A DNA stretch of 64,000 nt. Origin: Nocardia albiluteola. Lineage in GTDB: Bacteria > Actinomycetota > Actinomycetes > Mycobacteriales > Mycobacteriaceae. A program made the position numbers and the translations under genes. The stretch spans positions 75,333-139,332 of the forward strand of contig NZ_JAHKNI010000001.1 of NCBI RefSeq assembly GCF_018860155.1. Reading direction: 5' to 3'. Shown one piece after another: positions 1 through 8,407 of the stretch (position 1 is the first letter of the stretch; each line of letters opens with the position of its first letter). A model generated the notes under the pieces. That model was not told the origin of the DNA. It saw nothing but the letters and a program-made list of their open reading frames with translations, and did no database searches.

Positions 1-621
1 CGAGCGGGCGCTGCCGTGAACACCCCGCTGGTCAGAGGGGCCGGTAGGCCGTCGGCGTCGGCGAAGCCCGCGGGGTGGGCGGACACGGGGCACCGAAAGG
101 TGGTGCGGCTGCTCCCTCCTCCCAGCCGCACCACCGCCCGGCGGGCCGACGCGCCCGCGCGGCACACTCCCGCTCCCGGGCGGAAGGGCGCGCTGTTGTA
201 CCTGGCCGCGCCCGCGGCCCGCAGGCCGACCCGCCACTGCGCTCCGGTGCCTCGCACGCTGTTCCGGGGCCGCCCGGCGCATGCGCCGCTGAACGGCTAC
301 GACCGTTTCCTGTTCTGGGTTGCGGTTTCAATGCTGCGATTACGCACGGCGATCGTCGGCGAGCGGCTCCTGTCCGAGCACTGCGCGCAATAGCGGCCGA
401 GGCAGATCCGCCGGGCGGAAAGGGGTTGACGCCCGGCGGGCCGGGCAGCGCCGAATCACCGCGCCTACCAGGGCCGACACGGTGAAGATTCACCGCCACC
501 CGCGGACCGGCGACGTGCACCGCGATTCGGATCGGATATCGCTCCTGCGCCCTGGCACCTATTCTCTTCGGTAGGGGGCGGGTCCGTTGCACTAGGTTCC
601 TGCTCGAGTGAGAGGAACCGC
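1..621. other. Stretch without a supported gene
   Basis: Several overlapping reading frames exist on both strands, but all translate to Arg/Ala/Pro-rich sequence typical of antisense or non-coding GC-rich DNA. None has a recognisable domain or a convincing ribosome binding site. The only structure I see is the dyad directly before the next gene (595-619). The left part could be the tail of a gene that starts outside the window. Confidence 0.5.
595..619 (+). promoter_or_regulatory. Hairpin overlapping the ribosome binding site of the repeat protein
   Basis: GGTTCCT (595-601) and AGGAACC (613-619) are perfect complementary arms around an 11-nt loop. The 3' arm contains the purine-rich Shine-Dalgarno stretch (AGAGGA, 611-616) that serves the ATG at 622. 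A folded transcript would hide the site; alternatively the dyad is a DNA operator. This is inferred from sequence symmetry only. Confidence 0.4.
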
Positions 622-2862
622 ATGACTCGCCGCAACCAGTCCGACGCCGAGGGATGGGCACCCCCGGGCGGTCCGTGGCCGGTTACCGAGTCGCAGACTC
701 GCGGCGTGCAGGCCCCTACCGCACAGGATCTGCACTGGCAGCCCGTGGATCGGCCCGTCCAGGCGCCCGCCGCGGATCCCTGGGACACCGTATTGAACAG
801 TCCGATGCGGGCGCCCGCCGCGGAGCCGTGGGAAGATCGGCGTCCGGACGAGCGCTACGTCAACGGACAGCGCCCTGCATCCGCCGCGCGAAACGGGCTC
901 CCTACCAACGGACACGCTCTCGGTCTACCCGATCCGATATCGGACGGGGGCTATTCCAATGGACAGGCCGTCCGGAACGCGCCGTCCACGAATGATGTCT
1001 ACCCCACCGCGCAGACTCGCCGATTACCGGCCTCCCCTACGGAAGCCGGCCACACCAACGGGCACGCCCCCCGGCTGGCTGCGTCGCCATCGGAAATCAA
1101 CGGCGCCAACGGACATGCGCCCCGATTACCGGCATCCCCATCAGATGCCAACTTCGCCAACGGACGTGCCACCCGACTACCCGCGTCACCCTCGGAAACC
1201 AACTACAACAACGGAGAGACTTCTCGGCTACCCGCGTCTCCGTCGGAAGGCAACCGCGCCAACGGACATGCGCCCCGGCTACCGGCTTCGCCATCGGAAG
1301 CCAGCTACGCCAACGGGAACGCTCCCCGACTGCCCGCCTCGCCGTCGGAAGCCAACTACGCCAACGGTCGGACAGCCCGGCTCTCTCCTGCCCCGTCGGA
1401 AGTCGGCTACGCCAACGGACATACAGCCCGCCTGTCCCCGACGGAAGCCGACTACGGCAACGGTTACACCGCGCGACTGTCCTCCTCATCGGATGCCGGC
1501 TATACCAACGGATATTCGGCCCGGCTGTCCCAGTCGGAAGACGACAGCAACCGGTATACCGCCCGCCCGTCTTCCTCCCCTTCTGAAGCCGGATACGCCA
1601 ACGGCCAGGTCGGCCGGGCGCCGGACGACTGGTCCGGTAACGGACAGGCGCTTCGACTGCCCGAGCCGACCACGAACTATGCCAACGGACAGTCCCACCG
1701 ACCACCAACCGACCGCGGCTACCCCAACGGAGAGCCGGTCCGGCCGACCGCACCCGCACCCGACCGTGACCACATCAACGGACAGTCCACCCGACTACCC
1801 GCACCGGACCGCGGGCACCCCGGTGGACAGCCGATCCGCTCGTCCGCACCGGCCCCGGACTACGACGACATACAAACGCACCGACTACCGGCCGCCATGG
1901 CGGAACCGGTCTCCAACAGCGGACACCAGACACACCGCTCGACTCCCGCGATAGAGAAGGTCTATGACACCGGACAATCCCGCCGAAACCCGGTTTCCGA
2001 GCTCGAAGAGTCCTACGACAGTGCGGCAGACGAGCCGGCGGCTCCCGCGGCGGAACAGCCGTACGACACCGGCGCGCACCGGCAGGTGGTCGAGGTGACC
2101 GAAAGGCTGTACGACACCGGACAATCCCGCCGGCGCGCGGCCGCCGAGGAGGAGGCATACGAGACCGGCACCGTGCGGCGGCGCCCGCACGCGTCCGAGG
2201 AGGACGAGTCGTACGAGTCGAGGAGCCGCCGGCGGTCCGGGCGGGTGCGGGTCGAGGTGCCGCCGATCGTCAATCCGTATTCGATCGTGGCGCTGGTCGG
2301 CGCGCTGCTGGGATTGTTCCCGGTGGCGATCGTGTTCGGGCTCATCTCCTTCGGCCATCCGCGCGGCCGCATCATGGCACTGTTCGCGATGATGATGGGC
2401 GTCGCGGAGGTGATGGTCGTCGGCGGGCTGCTGGTCATGTCCGGATTCACGGTGCCGCACAACCCGTTCCATACGCAGGCGGCCTCGGATACCACCACGG
2501 TCGCGCCGGCGACGCAGAGCGCCGCGCTCGCACCGTCGACCGCGCCGGTCACCGCCGCACCGGTCACCACGACCCCGACGGCCGCATCCAGCAGCGCGCC
2601 GGTCGGCGTCGTCCAGGGCGAGACGTGCACCGCCGCACAGGCCGCACTCATCGGCACCGCGGCCGACAGCAGCACCCTGCTGTGCCTGCAGGGCAACGGC
2701 GGTTACCGCTGGACCGGGCCGTACAACGTCTCGACCGCCGTATACACCAACGGCACCGCCTGCACCCCGGCCACCGACAAGAGCGCGCGGACCTCCGACG
2801 GCCGCGCCCTGGTCTGCCAGGGCAGCGGCCACAGCGCCGTCTGGACGCTGTGGACCTCGTGA
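622..2862 (+). CDS. Repeat-rich membrane protein with DUF4190-like transmembrane pair
   Basis: A 746-residue protein in three parts. Residues 1 to about 540 are hydrophilic and low complexity, dominated by Asn-Gly-containing repeats with consensus ANGxAxRLPASPSEANY (about 17 residues), followed by looser repeats with the theme YDTGQSRR. Around residues 550-612 two hydrophobic segments separated by a short GHPRGR loop resemble the DUF4190 membrane module. The C-terminal 130 residues start with a Thr/Ala/Pro linker and end in a small domain with four cysteines, probably outside the cell. The ATG at 622 follows GAGAGGA. The long N-terminus would be cytoplasmic. I do not recognise a specific function; a surface or septum-associated scaffold is a guess. 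The repeat array is likely length-variable between strains. Confidence 0.8.
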   Translation: MTRRNQSDAEGWAPPGGPWPVTESQTRGVQAPTAQDLHWQPVDRPVQAPAADPWDTVLNSPMRAPAAEPWEDRRPDERYVNGQRPASAARNGLPTNGHALGLPDPISDGGYSNGQAVRNAPSTNDVYPTAQTRRLPASPTEAGHTNGHAPRLAASPSEINGANGHAPRLPASPSDANFANGRATRLPASPSETNYNNGETSRLPASPSEGNRANGHAPRLPASPSEASYANGNAPRLPASPSEANYANGRTARLSPAPSEVGYANGHTARLSPTEADYGNGYTARLSSSSDAGYTNGYSARLSQSEDDSNRYTARPSSSPSEAGYANGQVGRAPDDWSGNGQALRLPEPTTNYANGQSHRPPTDRGYPNGEPVRPTAPAPDRDHINGQSTRLPAPDRGHPGGQPIRSSAPAPDYDDIQTHRLPAAMAEPVSNSGHQTHRSTPAIEKVYDTGQSRRNPVSELEESYDSAADEPAAPAAEQPYDTGAHRQVVEVTERLYDTGQSRRRAAAEEEAYETGTVRRRPHASEEDESYESRSRRRSGRVRVEVPPIVNPYSIVALVGALLGLFPVAIVFGLISFGHPRGRIMALFAMMMGVAEVMVVGGLLVMSGFTVPHNPFHTQAASDTTTVAPATQSAALAPSTAPVTAAPVTTTPTAASSSAPVGVVQGETCTAAQAALIGTAADSSTLLCLQGNGGYRWTGPYNVSTAVYTNGTACTPATDKSARTSDGRALVCQGSGHSAVWTLWTS
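1051..1630 (+). repeat. 51-bp tandem repeats inside the membrane protein gene
   Basis: About ten imperfect in-frame units, mostly 51 bp (17 codons), encode ANGxAxRLPASPSEANY-like peptides. Units in the middle (about 1110-1380) are the most regular. Later units shrink to 15-16 codons and drift in sequence. Because most units keep a multiple of three, copy-number change would preserve the frame. Confidence 0.85.
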
Positions 2863-2949
2863 GTTCCCCGGTTGTGAACTGATACCTACTCTCCGGTTCG
2901 TATGCTGCTCAGTGGACTGGCCCACAGCAGACGACAGGAGCACACCACC

Positions 2950-3702
2950 ATGGCCGACAAAGTTGCCGTAGTTTCCGGAGCCGCCCGCGGGATCGGCGCC
3001 GCGGTCGCCAAGCGCCTGGCCGCCGACGGGCTGGCCGTGGGCGTGCTCGACCTCGATGCGGCGCACTGTGCCGACACCGTCGCGGCCATCACCGATGCGG
3101 GCGGGAAGGCGGTGGCGCTGGGCGCGGACGTGTCCAACGAGGCCTCGGTGGCCGCGGCCGTCGAGGAACTGGCCGGCTCGCTGGGCGGGCCGACCGTGGT
3201 GGTCAACAACGCGGGCATCCTGCGCGACAATCTGCTGTTCAAAATGAGCGTCGACGACTGGGACGCGGTGATGGGCGTGCACCTGCGCGGCGCCTTCCTG
3301 CTCACCCGCGCGGTGCAGTCCTACATGGTGGAGGCGAAGTGGGGCCGCATCGTGAACCTGTCGAGCACCTCGGCGCTGGGCAACCGCGGGCAGGCCAACT
3401 ACTCCGCGGCCAAGGCGGGCATGCAGGGATTCACCAAAACCCTCGCGTTCGAACTGGGTAAGTTCGGCGTCACCGCCAATGCCATCGCCCCGGGCTTCAT
3501 CGTCACCGATATGACCGCCGCGACCGCCGCGCGGGTTGGCGTCGGATTCGAGGACTTCCAGAAGGCCGCCGCCGCTCAGATCCCGGTCCAGCGGGTCGGA
3601 CGTCCCGAGGATATCGCGCACACGGCATCGTTCCTGGTGAGCGAGGGCGCGGGCTTCGTCTCGGGGCAGGTCATCTACGTCGCGGGCGGGCCCACCAACT
3701 GA
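2950..3702 (+). CDS. fabG: SDR-family 3-oxoacyl-ACP reductase (FabG type)
   Basis: A 250-residue classical short-chain dehydrogenase, expected to reduce 3-oxoacyl thioesters with NAD(P)H in the cytoplasm. The cofactor-binding glycine motif SGAARGIG is at residues 9-16, the NNAG motif at about 86-89, and the catalytic Ser138, Tyr151 and Lys155 fall at the same positions as in E. coli FabG. The ATG at 2950 is preferred over in-frame starts upstream because GACAGGAG lies about 10 nt before it and the protein then begins with a normal FabG N-terminus. It stands alone, so a role in fatty acid synthesis, beta-oxidation or another 3-hydroxyacyl or hydroxysteroid reaction cannot be separated from sequence. 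Confidence 0.88.
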   Translation: MADKVAVVSGAARGIGAAVAKRLAADGLAVGVLDLDAAHCADTVAAITDAGGKAVALGADVSNEASVAAAVEELAGSLGGPTVVVNNAGILRDNLLFKMSVDDWDAVMGVHLRGAFLLTRAVQSYMVEAKWGRIVNLSSTSALGNRGQANYSAAKAGMQGFTKTLAFELGKFGVTANAIAPGFIVTDMTAATAARVGVGFEDFQKAAAAQIPVQRVGRPEDIAHTASFLVSEGAGFVSGQVIYVAGGPTN

Positions 3703-4106
3703 TCCGCCGTCCCTCCGCTCGCGGTCTCGGCCGCCTGGATGACCTACAGGTACGCCGGCGGCCAGGTCCGGATTCTCCGACGGGGAAGCCGCACCGGGGT
3801 AGATCGCATCGGGCGGGCTGAAGTCGACCGGCAGCACTGCGCGCGCAGTCACCCGCCGTGCGATCGATCCTCACCCGCTGATCGGCGGAAATCGATGACC
3901 GATCGGGAGGATGTCGACGTGCGCCCCATCGGGTCGCGCCCCGGGATCGACCAACAGCGATGTCCGAGGCGCCAATTCAGCGAGAGCGGGACAGACCGCG
4001 TGCGGCTCACCAATCGCGGCGATGTGCACCGTCAGCGCGAGGCACACAACACGCCTCGCCGACGGTGGTAAGCGAGCGCGGCGGTGCACGGGTAGGTTCG
4101 CACGGT
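3703..4106. other. Intergenic stretch, possible decayed minus-strand reading frame
   Basis: There is no intact gene. A perfect 14-nt palindrome (ACTGCGC/GCGCAGT) lies at 3836-3849. On the minus strand a protein-like frame runs from about 4052 to a TGA at 3871-3873 and stays open in the same frame beyond the stop to about 3730. Third-position GC is clearly lower than in neighbouring genes, so this is at best a gene remnant. Confidence 0.4.
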
Positions 4107-4973
4107 GTGAACCGACGTGAGATGCGTCGTGCGCTGACAAGTTATGCGCTGCTGCTGCCGAGCCTGGTCGGGGTCGGCTGCTTTCTGCTGCTGCCGATCG
4201 CGGTCGTGGCCTGGCTGAGCCTGCACAGCTGGAATCTGCTGGGGCCCATGCGGTTCGTGGGCCTGCGCAATTGGCGTGCGGTACTGGGTGATCGGGATTT
4301 CGGGCATGCGCTGCTGGTGACGCTGGCGCTGGCGGTCATCGTGGTGCCGGTGCAGACCGTGCTCGGCTTCGCCGTCGCCGCGCCACTGGCCCGGCGGCGC
4401 GGCGGGACGGCGCTGCGGGTGGTCTTCGCGCTGCCGTGGATGTGCGCGCCGGTCGCGGTGGGCGTGGTGTGGCAGTGGCTCTTCGCGCCGACCGGCGGTG
4501 CGATCGATGCGCTGCTGGGGCGCCGGATCGAGTGGCTGTCCGATCCGGCCCTGGCGCTGCCCTCGGTTGCCGCGGTGAGCATCTGGTCGAATTTCGGCTA
4601 TGTGGCGCTGTTCTTCGTGGCCGGGCTGCGGGCCATTCCGCAGGAGATCCTGGACGCGGGCGCGCTGGACGGGGCGAGCGGGTGGCGGCGGATCCGCTGG
4701 GTGCTGCTGCCGCTGCTGCGACCGACCATGTTCTTCGTCCTGGTCACAGGGGTTCTCACCGCATTCCAGACCTTCGATTCGGTGTATGCGCTGACCCGGG
4801 GCGGGCCCGGGAACCACACCGATGTGGTGGCGATGCGGATCTTTTCCGAGGCCTTCGACGCGGCGCGGCCGGGGCGGGCGGCGGTGATGGCGATCGTGGT
4901 GTTCGTGGTGATGTTCGCGATCACGGTGGCGCAGCACCGGTACTTCCGGAATCGGACCGCGTATGAGTTCTGA
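4107..4973 (+). CDS. Sugar ABC transporter permease, MalF/UgpA type
   Basis: Integral membrane subunit of a carbohydrate importer. Six hydrophobic segments are visible, and the EAA loop that contacts the ATPase appears as EILDAGALDGASGWRRI near residues 180-195. The GTG at 4107 (or ATG at 4122) places the first transmembrane helix right after a short basic N-terminus; the frame extends further upstream but that part is not protein-like. It overlaps the next permease gene by 11 nt and starts an operon of two permeases and a binding protein. No ATP-binding subunit is encoded here, so it probably uses a shared MsiK/UgpC-type ATPase encoded elsewhere, as is common in actinobacteria. The substrate is unknown. 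Confidence 0.85.
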   Translation: MNRREMRRALTSYALLLPSLVGVGCFLLLPIAVVAWLSLHSWNLLGPMRFVGLRNWRAVLGDRDFGHALLVTLALAVIVVPVQTVLGFAVAAPLARRRGGTALRVVFALPWMCAPVAVGVVWQWLFAPTGGAIDALLGRRIEWLSDPALALPSVAAVSIWSNFGYVALFFVAGLRAIPQEILDAGALDGASGWRRIRWVLLPLLRPTMFFVLVTGVLTAFQTFDSVYALTRGGPGNHTDVVAMRIFSEAFDAARPGRAAVMAIVVFVVMFAITVAQHRYFRNRTAYEF

Positions 4974-5844
4974 GACCGCGCCCGGTTCGGTGCGTGAGTA
5001 TCGCGGCCGCTCCGAACGAATCACCGCCCCAGGCCTTTTCCGCACCGGCGCGGTATATCTGCTGCTCTTGTGCGGCGCGTTGCTCACGGTGGCGCCACTC
5101 GTGCTCAGCGCGCTCACCGCGATCAAGACACCCGGGCAGTTCGCGAACGAGTCCGCGCTGGCTCTGCCGGATCCGCCGACCTGGGAAAACTTCTCGACGG
5201 TGCTGCAGCATGGACTCGGCCGGGCGGTACTGGTCACCGCGCTGATGACGGTATTCATCACCGGGGGACAGCTGTTCACCTCGATCCTGGCCGCATACGC
5301 GTTCGCCCGCACCGAATTTCCCGGCCGCGAGGCGCTGTTCTGGGTCTATCTCGGCACCATGATGGTGCCCTCGATGGTCACCCTCATCCCGCTGTACCTG
5401 ATGTTCGCGAAGCTGCACTGGCTGAATACGTTCTGGGCGTTGATTCTTCCGTTCGTACTGGCCTCGCCATACGCAATCTTCCTGCTGCGCCAGTACTTCC
5501 GCGGGATCCCGGAGGAATTGCTCGGCGCCGCACGGCTGGACGGTGCGAACACGCTGGACATCCTCGTCCACGTGATGGTCCCGATGAGCCGCCCGATCCT
5601 CGCCACGCTCGCGCTGATAACCATCGTGTCGCAGTGGAACAACTTCATGTGGCCGCTGGTGGCCTCGAGCGGGGACACCTGGCGGGTGCTGACCGTCTCC
5701 ACCGCGAGCCTGCAGACCCGGTACAACGCCCAGTGGACCCTGGTGATGGCCGCGACCACGCTGGCGATCGTGCCGCTGGTGCTGCTGTTCGTGGTGTTCC
5801 AGCGACAGGTGCTGCGGTCGATCGCGTGGACGGGGCTGAAATGA
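4963..5844 (+). CDS. Sugar ABC transporter permease, MalG/UgpE type
   Basis: The second permease (293 residues) of the same importer. It has an N-terminal transmembrane helix after about 25 residues, further helices typical of the MalG group, and the EAA motif in the form EELLGAARLDGANTLDIL around residues 185-202. The N-terminus overlaps the upstream permease gene by 11 nt, and the stop codon overlaps the ATG of the binding protein (ATGA), which suggests translational coupling across the operon. It forms a heterodimer with the previous permease. Confidence 0.87.
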   Translation: MSSETAPGSVREYRGRSERITAPGLFRTGAVYLLLLCGALLTVAPLVLSALTAIKTPGQFANESALALPDPPTWENFSTVLQHGLGRAVLVTALMTVFITGGQLFTSILAAYAFARTEFPGREALFWVYLGTMMVPSMVTLIPLYLMFAKLHWLNTFWALILPFVLASPYAIFLLRQYFRGIPEELLGAARLDGANTLDILVHVMVPMSRPILATLALITIVSQWNNFMWPLVASSGDTWRVLTVSTASLQTRYNAQWTLVMAATTLAIVPLVLLFVVFQRQVLRSIAWTGLK

Positions 5845-7115
5845 AGACCTCGACACGAGTCGTCCTGGGCCTGGCGCTCAGCGTCGCACTGCTCGTCGCG
5901 GCCGCGTTGTGGCTCGGGCACAGCGGCGACGGATCGGGCCGCACGGTGCTGCGCATGCGGATCTGGGATCAGAGTTTCGTTCCCGCGTACCGGGCCTCGC
6001 TCGATGCCTTCCAGCGCGCGAATCCGGACGTGGAAGTGCGGATCACGGTGGTGCCGTGGGCCAACTACCAGGAGAAGCTGCGGCTGGACGTGGCCGGGGG
6101 CACCGCCGACGACGTGTACTGGTCGAACCTGTACGAGGACTACGCCGACGCGGGCCGGCTCATGGACATCGGCGCGCTGCTGGGCCCGAATGCCGCGCGG
6201 GCCTGGGATCCGGCCGCCGTGGCGCAGTACACCCGCCGCGGAAAGCTCTGGGCGGTACCGCAATTCGTGGACGGCGGCACGGCGGTGTACTACAACCGGG
6301 ACCTGCTCGCGGCCGCACACGTCGACCCGGACGAATTGTCCACGCTGCGCTGGGGTCCCGCGGCGCAGGACACCTTCACCCCGCTGCTGCGGCGGCTGGC
6401 GGCCGTTGCGCTGTGGCCGTACAACGCCGCCAACGATTTCCAGTCGATCGTGCTGCCGTTCCTGGGTTCGGCCGGTGGGCGTCTACAGGGACCGGACCAG
6501 CGATTCGTCTTCGACAACCCCGAGGGTGCCCAGGCCTTCGACTATCTGGTCCGGCTGATCGCCGAGCACCTATCGCCTTCGGCGGCCGACACCAACGACA
6601 ACACCGATTTCACCAGAAATGCCTTCCTGCAGGGGAAGCTGGCGCTGTTCCAGTCCGGGACGTACAACCTCGCGCAGATCGCCCAGCAGGCGAAGTTCGC
6701 GTGGGGAGTGGCGATGATCCCGCAGGGTCCGGCAGGGCGGGTCAGCACCGACAACGCGATCGGCGTCGTGGCCAGTGCCGCGACGCCACACCCCGAGGCG
6801 GTCCGTCGGCTGCTGGCCTGGCTCGGCGGCGCGCAGAGTCAGGCCTACCTCGCCCGGGACGGCGCGAGCATTCCCGCCGTCGTCGCCGACCAGGGCATCT
6901 ATCGAGATTACTGGGCCCACAAAGGAATCGATGTCTCGCCCTTCTTCGATGTGCTGCGCGGTCCCCGCATCCCCAGCGGCGGCGGACCGGGGTTCCCGGC
7001 CGCCTTCGACGTGCTCACCCAGGGCCTGTCGGAGATGTTTCTGGGCCGGATCCCGGTGCCCGAAGCCCTGTCTCGCACCGAGGCCGCCGCGAACGCGGCG
7101 ATGGATCAGCGCTAG
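5841..7115 (+). CDS. Extracellular sugar-binding protein of the ABC importer
   Basis: A 424-residue solute-binding protein of the carbohydrate (family 1) type. A basic start and a hydrophobic segment (residues about 7-25) lead straight into the mature domain, which opens with a beta-strand and the typical WANYQEKLRLDVAGGTADDVYWSN region. Unlike most actinobacterial homologues there is no lipobox cysteine, so the protein is either membrane-anchored by its N-terminal helix or released after signal peptidase I cleavage. The ATG overlaps the stop of the upstream permease gene (ATGA). It ends 5 nt before the stop of the convergent glycosylase gene. Ligand specificity cannot be read from the sequence. 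Confidence 0.85.
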   Translation: MKTSTRVVLGLALSVALLVAAALWLGHSGDGSGRTVLRMRIWDQSFVPAYRASLDAFQRANPDVEVRITVVPWANYQEKLRLDVAGGTADDVYWSNLYEDYADAGRLMDIGALLGPNAARAWDPAAVAQYTRRGKLWAVPQFVDGGTAVYYNRDLLAAAHVDPDELSTLRWGPAAQDTFTPLLRRLAAVALWPYNAANDFQSIVLPFLGSAGGRLQGPDQRFVFDNPEGAQAFDYLVRLIAEHLSPSAADTNDNTDFTRNAFLQGKLALFQSGTYNLAQIAQQAKFAWGVAMIPQGPAGRVSTDNAIGVVASAATPHPEAVRRLLAWLGGAQSQAYLARDGASIPAVVADQGIYRDYWAHKGIDVSPFFDVLRGPRIPSGGGPGFPAAFDVLTQGLSEMFLGRIPVPEALSRTEAAANAAMDQR

Positions 7116-7120
7116 CCCGG

Positions 7121-8149
7121 TCAGATGCGGGTGATGTCGACCAGCGGGGTGCGGGGGCCGAACTTGGGCTTGTGCGCCTGACCGGAGATCTCCAGCAGCC
7201 GCACGGCCCGGTAGCGGTGCGGGCGAAGGGGTTCGAGATATTCGACCATCGCGTCGTCGTCGATCGGGTGGCCCAGCAGGGTCCAGCCGATGGTCGCGGC
7301 CAGATGGAAATCGCCGACCGACAGGGCATCCGAGTCGCCGAGGGCACGCTGGGCGGTCTCCGCGGCGGTCCACACGCCGATGCCCGGAACCGTACGCAGG
7401 CGCTGGGCGGCGGCGGCGGGATCCATCGTCGCGGCCTGTTCGAGCTTGTCGGCCATCCGCGCGGCCAGCACGATGGTCCGAGAGCGCTGTGGATCGACAT
7501 TGGCGCGGTGGTAGTCCCAAGACGGGATGCGCCGCCAGGTCTGCGCATGCGGCGGCACCCGCATCGGGACGGGGGTGGGGCCCGGGGCCGGATCGCCGAA
7601 TTTCCACACCAGCCGGCGCCACGACGCCCGCGCGGACGCGGTGTGCACGCGCTGTTCGAGGACCGCGGGCGCCAGCGCCTCGAAGATCAGGCCGGTGCGC
7701 AGCATCCGCAGGCCCGGGTGGCGCCGGTGCGCCTCGGCGATCTTCGGATGCGCCGGGGCGAAGTCCGCGACGTCCTCGTCGAGGCAGAGCATCCCCGGCA
7801 GCCGGTCGACCAGTTCCGCCGCACCCGGGCCCCAGGCCTGAGCCGTCACCGCCCGGGGCCCGGCCTGGGCCAGTCGGTAGGTGACCGGGCCGGTCGGCAG
7901 CCTCGAGGCCCGCCAGTGTGCCCCATCGCGCGCGACGGTATGACAGGGATCACCGTGGCCGCGCCGCAGCGGCGCAACGGTGTTGGCGAGATCGATCGGG
8001 CGCTCGGCGGTCACCGTCCGCGCGGCATCGATCCTCGTATCCACCGGGACATTGTGCGCCGGGCGCGGATCGGCCACGATGCCGCCCCGTCCGTCCCGGG
8101 ATCCGCGGCGCCGGATCCTGCTCCCGGGGCGGGAAACCGGGATCCGCAC
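7121..8149 (-). CDS. DNA-3-methyladenine glycosylase II-like protein (HhH-GPD, AlkA type)
   Basis: Base-excision repair glycosylase that removes alkylated purines. The helix-hairpin-helix motif TVPGIGVWTAAETA is followed about 15 residues later by the conserved aspartate in LSVGDFHLA, the catalytic residue of the HhH-GPD superfamily. The Cys cluster of EndoIII/MutY enzymes is absent, as expected for AlkA. The N-terminal 150 residues correspond to the AlkA N-terminal region. The first 25-35 residues (very Arg/Gly-rich) are doubtful, and translation may start at the GTG around 8044. It converges with the ABC binding-protein gene. Confidence 0.8.
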   Translation of the reverse strand: MRIPVSRPGSRIRRRGSRDGRGGIVADPRPAHNVPVDTRIDAARTVTAERPIDLANTVAPLRRGHGDPCHTVARDGAHWRASRLPTGPVTYRLAQAGPRAVTAQAWGPGAAELVDRLPGMLCLDEDVADFAPAHPKIAEAHRRHPGLRMLRTGLIFEALAPAVLEQRVHTASARASWRRLVWKFGDPAPGPTPVPMRVPPHAQTWRRIPSWDYHRANVDPQRSRTIVLAARMADKLEQAATMDPAAAAQRLRTVPGIGVWTAAETAQRALGDSDALSVGDFHLAATIGWTLLGHPIDDDAMVEYLEPLRPHRYRAVRLLEISGQAHKPKFGPRTPLVDITRI

Positions 8150-8206
8150 CGTTGATCCGTCGACCAGTACCTTGTAACGCGTCCGCCGAACCGGACGATT
8201 TTCAGC

Positions 8207-8233
8207 CCGATTGAGCTAATCGGCAATCGATTG
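8207..8233. promoter_or_regulatory. Two adjacent dyads upstream of the 34-residue ORF
   Basis: CCGATT-N5-AATCGG (8207-8223) is followed immediately by the palindrome CAATCGATTG (8224-8233). They lie between the divergent glycosylase and mini-ORF genes, 22-49 nt upstream of the mini-ORF start. The position suits an operator; the regulator is unknown. Confidence 0.4.
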
Positions 8234-8255
8234 GCATACGCAATGGAGGGCTCGA

Positions 8256-8360
8256 ATGATTACCAACCTGCTGAATGCGATCCTCAACATCATGGGCGGG
8301 ATCTTCGCCGGCAGCTCCGGCTATCAGATCGCCCCGGGCACCCTGCCGTTCGGCAGCTGA
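8256..8360 (+). CDS. 34-residue hydrophobic mini-protein
   Basis: Short gene ATG (8256) to TGA (8360). GGAGGG at 8245-8250 with a 5-nt spacer is one of the best ribosome binding sites in the window. The peptide begins MITNLLNAILNIMGGIFAG and ends in a Pro/Gly-containing tail (PGTLPFGS). The first 20 residues form an amphipathic or weakly membrane-seeking helix without basic residues. A small hairpin follows the stop at 8367. No family is recognised. The ribosome binding site, the upstream dyads and the downstream hairpin together argue that it is a real gene. Confidence 0.6.
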   Translation: MITNLLNAILNIMGGIFAGSSGYQIAPGTLPFGS

Positions 8361-8366
8361 TTCCAA

Positions 8367-8391
8367 GCCCGTAAGCGCTTGCGCGACGGGC
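8367..8391. terminator. Candidate bidirectional terminator
   Basis: GCCCGT (8367-8372) pairs with ACGGGC (8386-8391) around a 13-nt loop. It lies between the mini-ORF stop (8360) and the stop of the convergent oxidase (8408). There is no T-tract. Confidence 0.4.
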
Positions 8392-8407
8392 GCCTTCAGC
8401 GAAGGAC

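Noticed and set aside
16..661. Several long overlapping frames on both strands before the first gene
   Set aside because: Translations are Arg/Ala/Pro-rich without hydrophobic cores, motifs or ribosome binding sites; typical spurious frames in GC-rich DNA.
1885..3852. 655-codon minus-strand frame across the first two genes
   Set aside because: Antisense to two well-supported plus-strand genes; the translation is His/Arg/Gly-rich and matches no fold.
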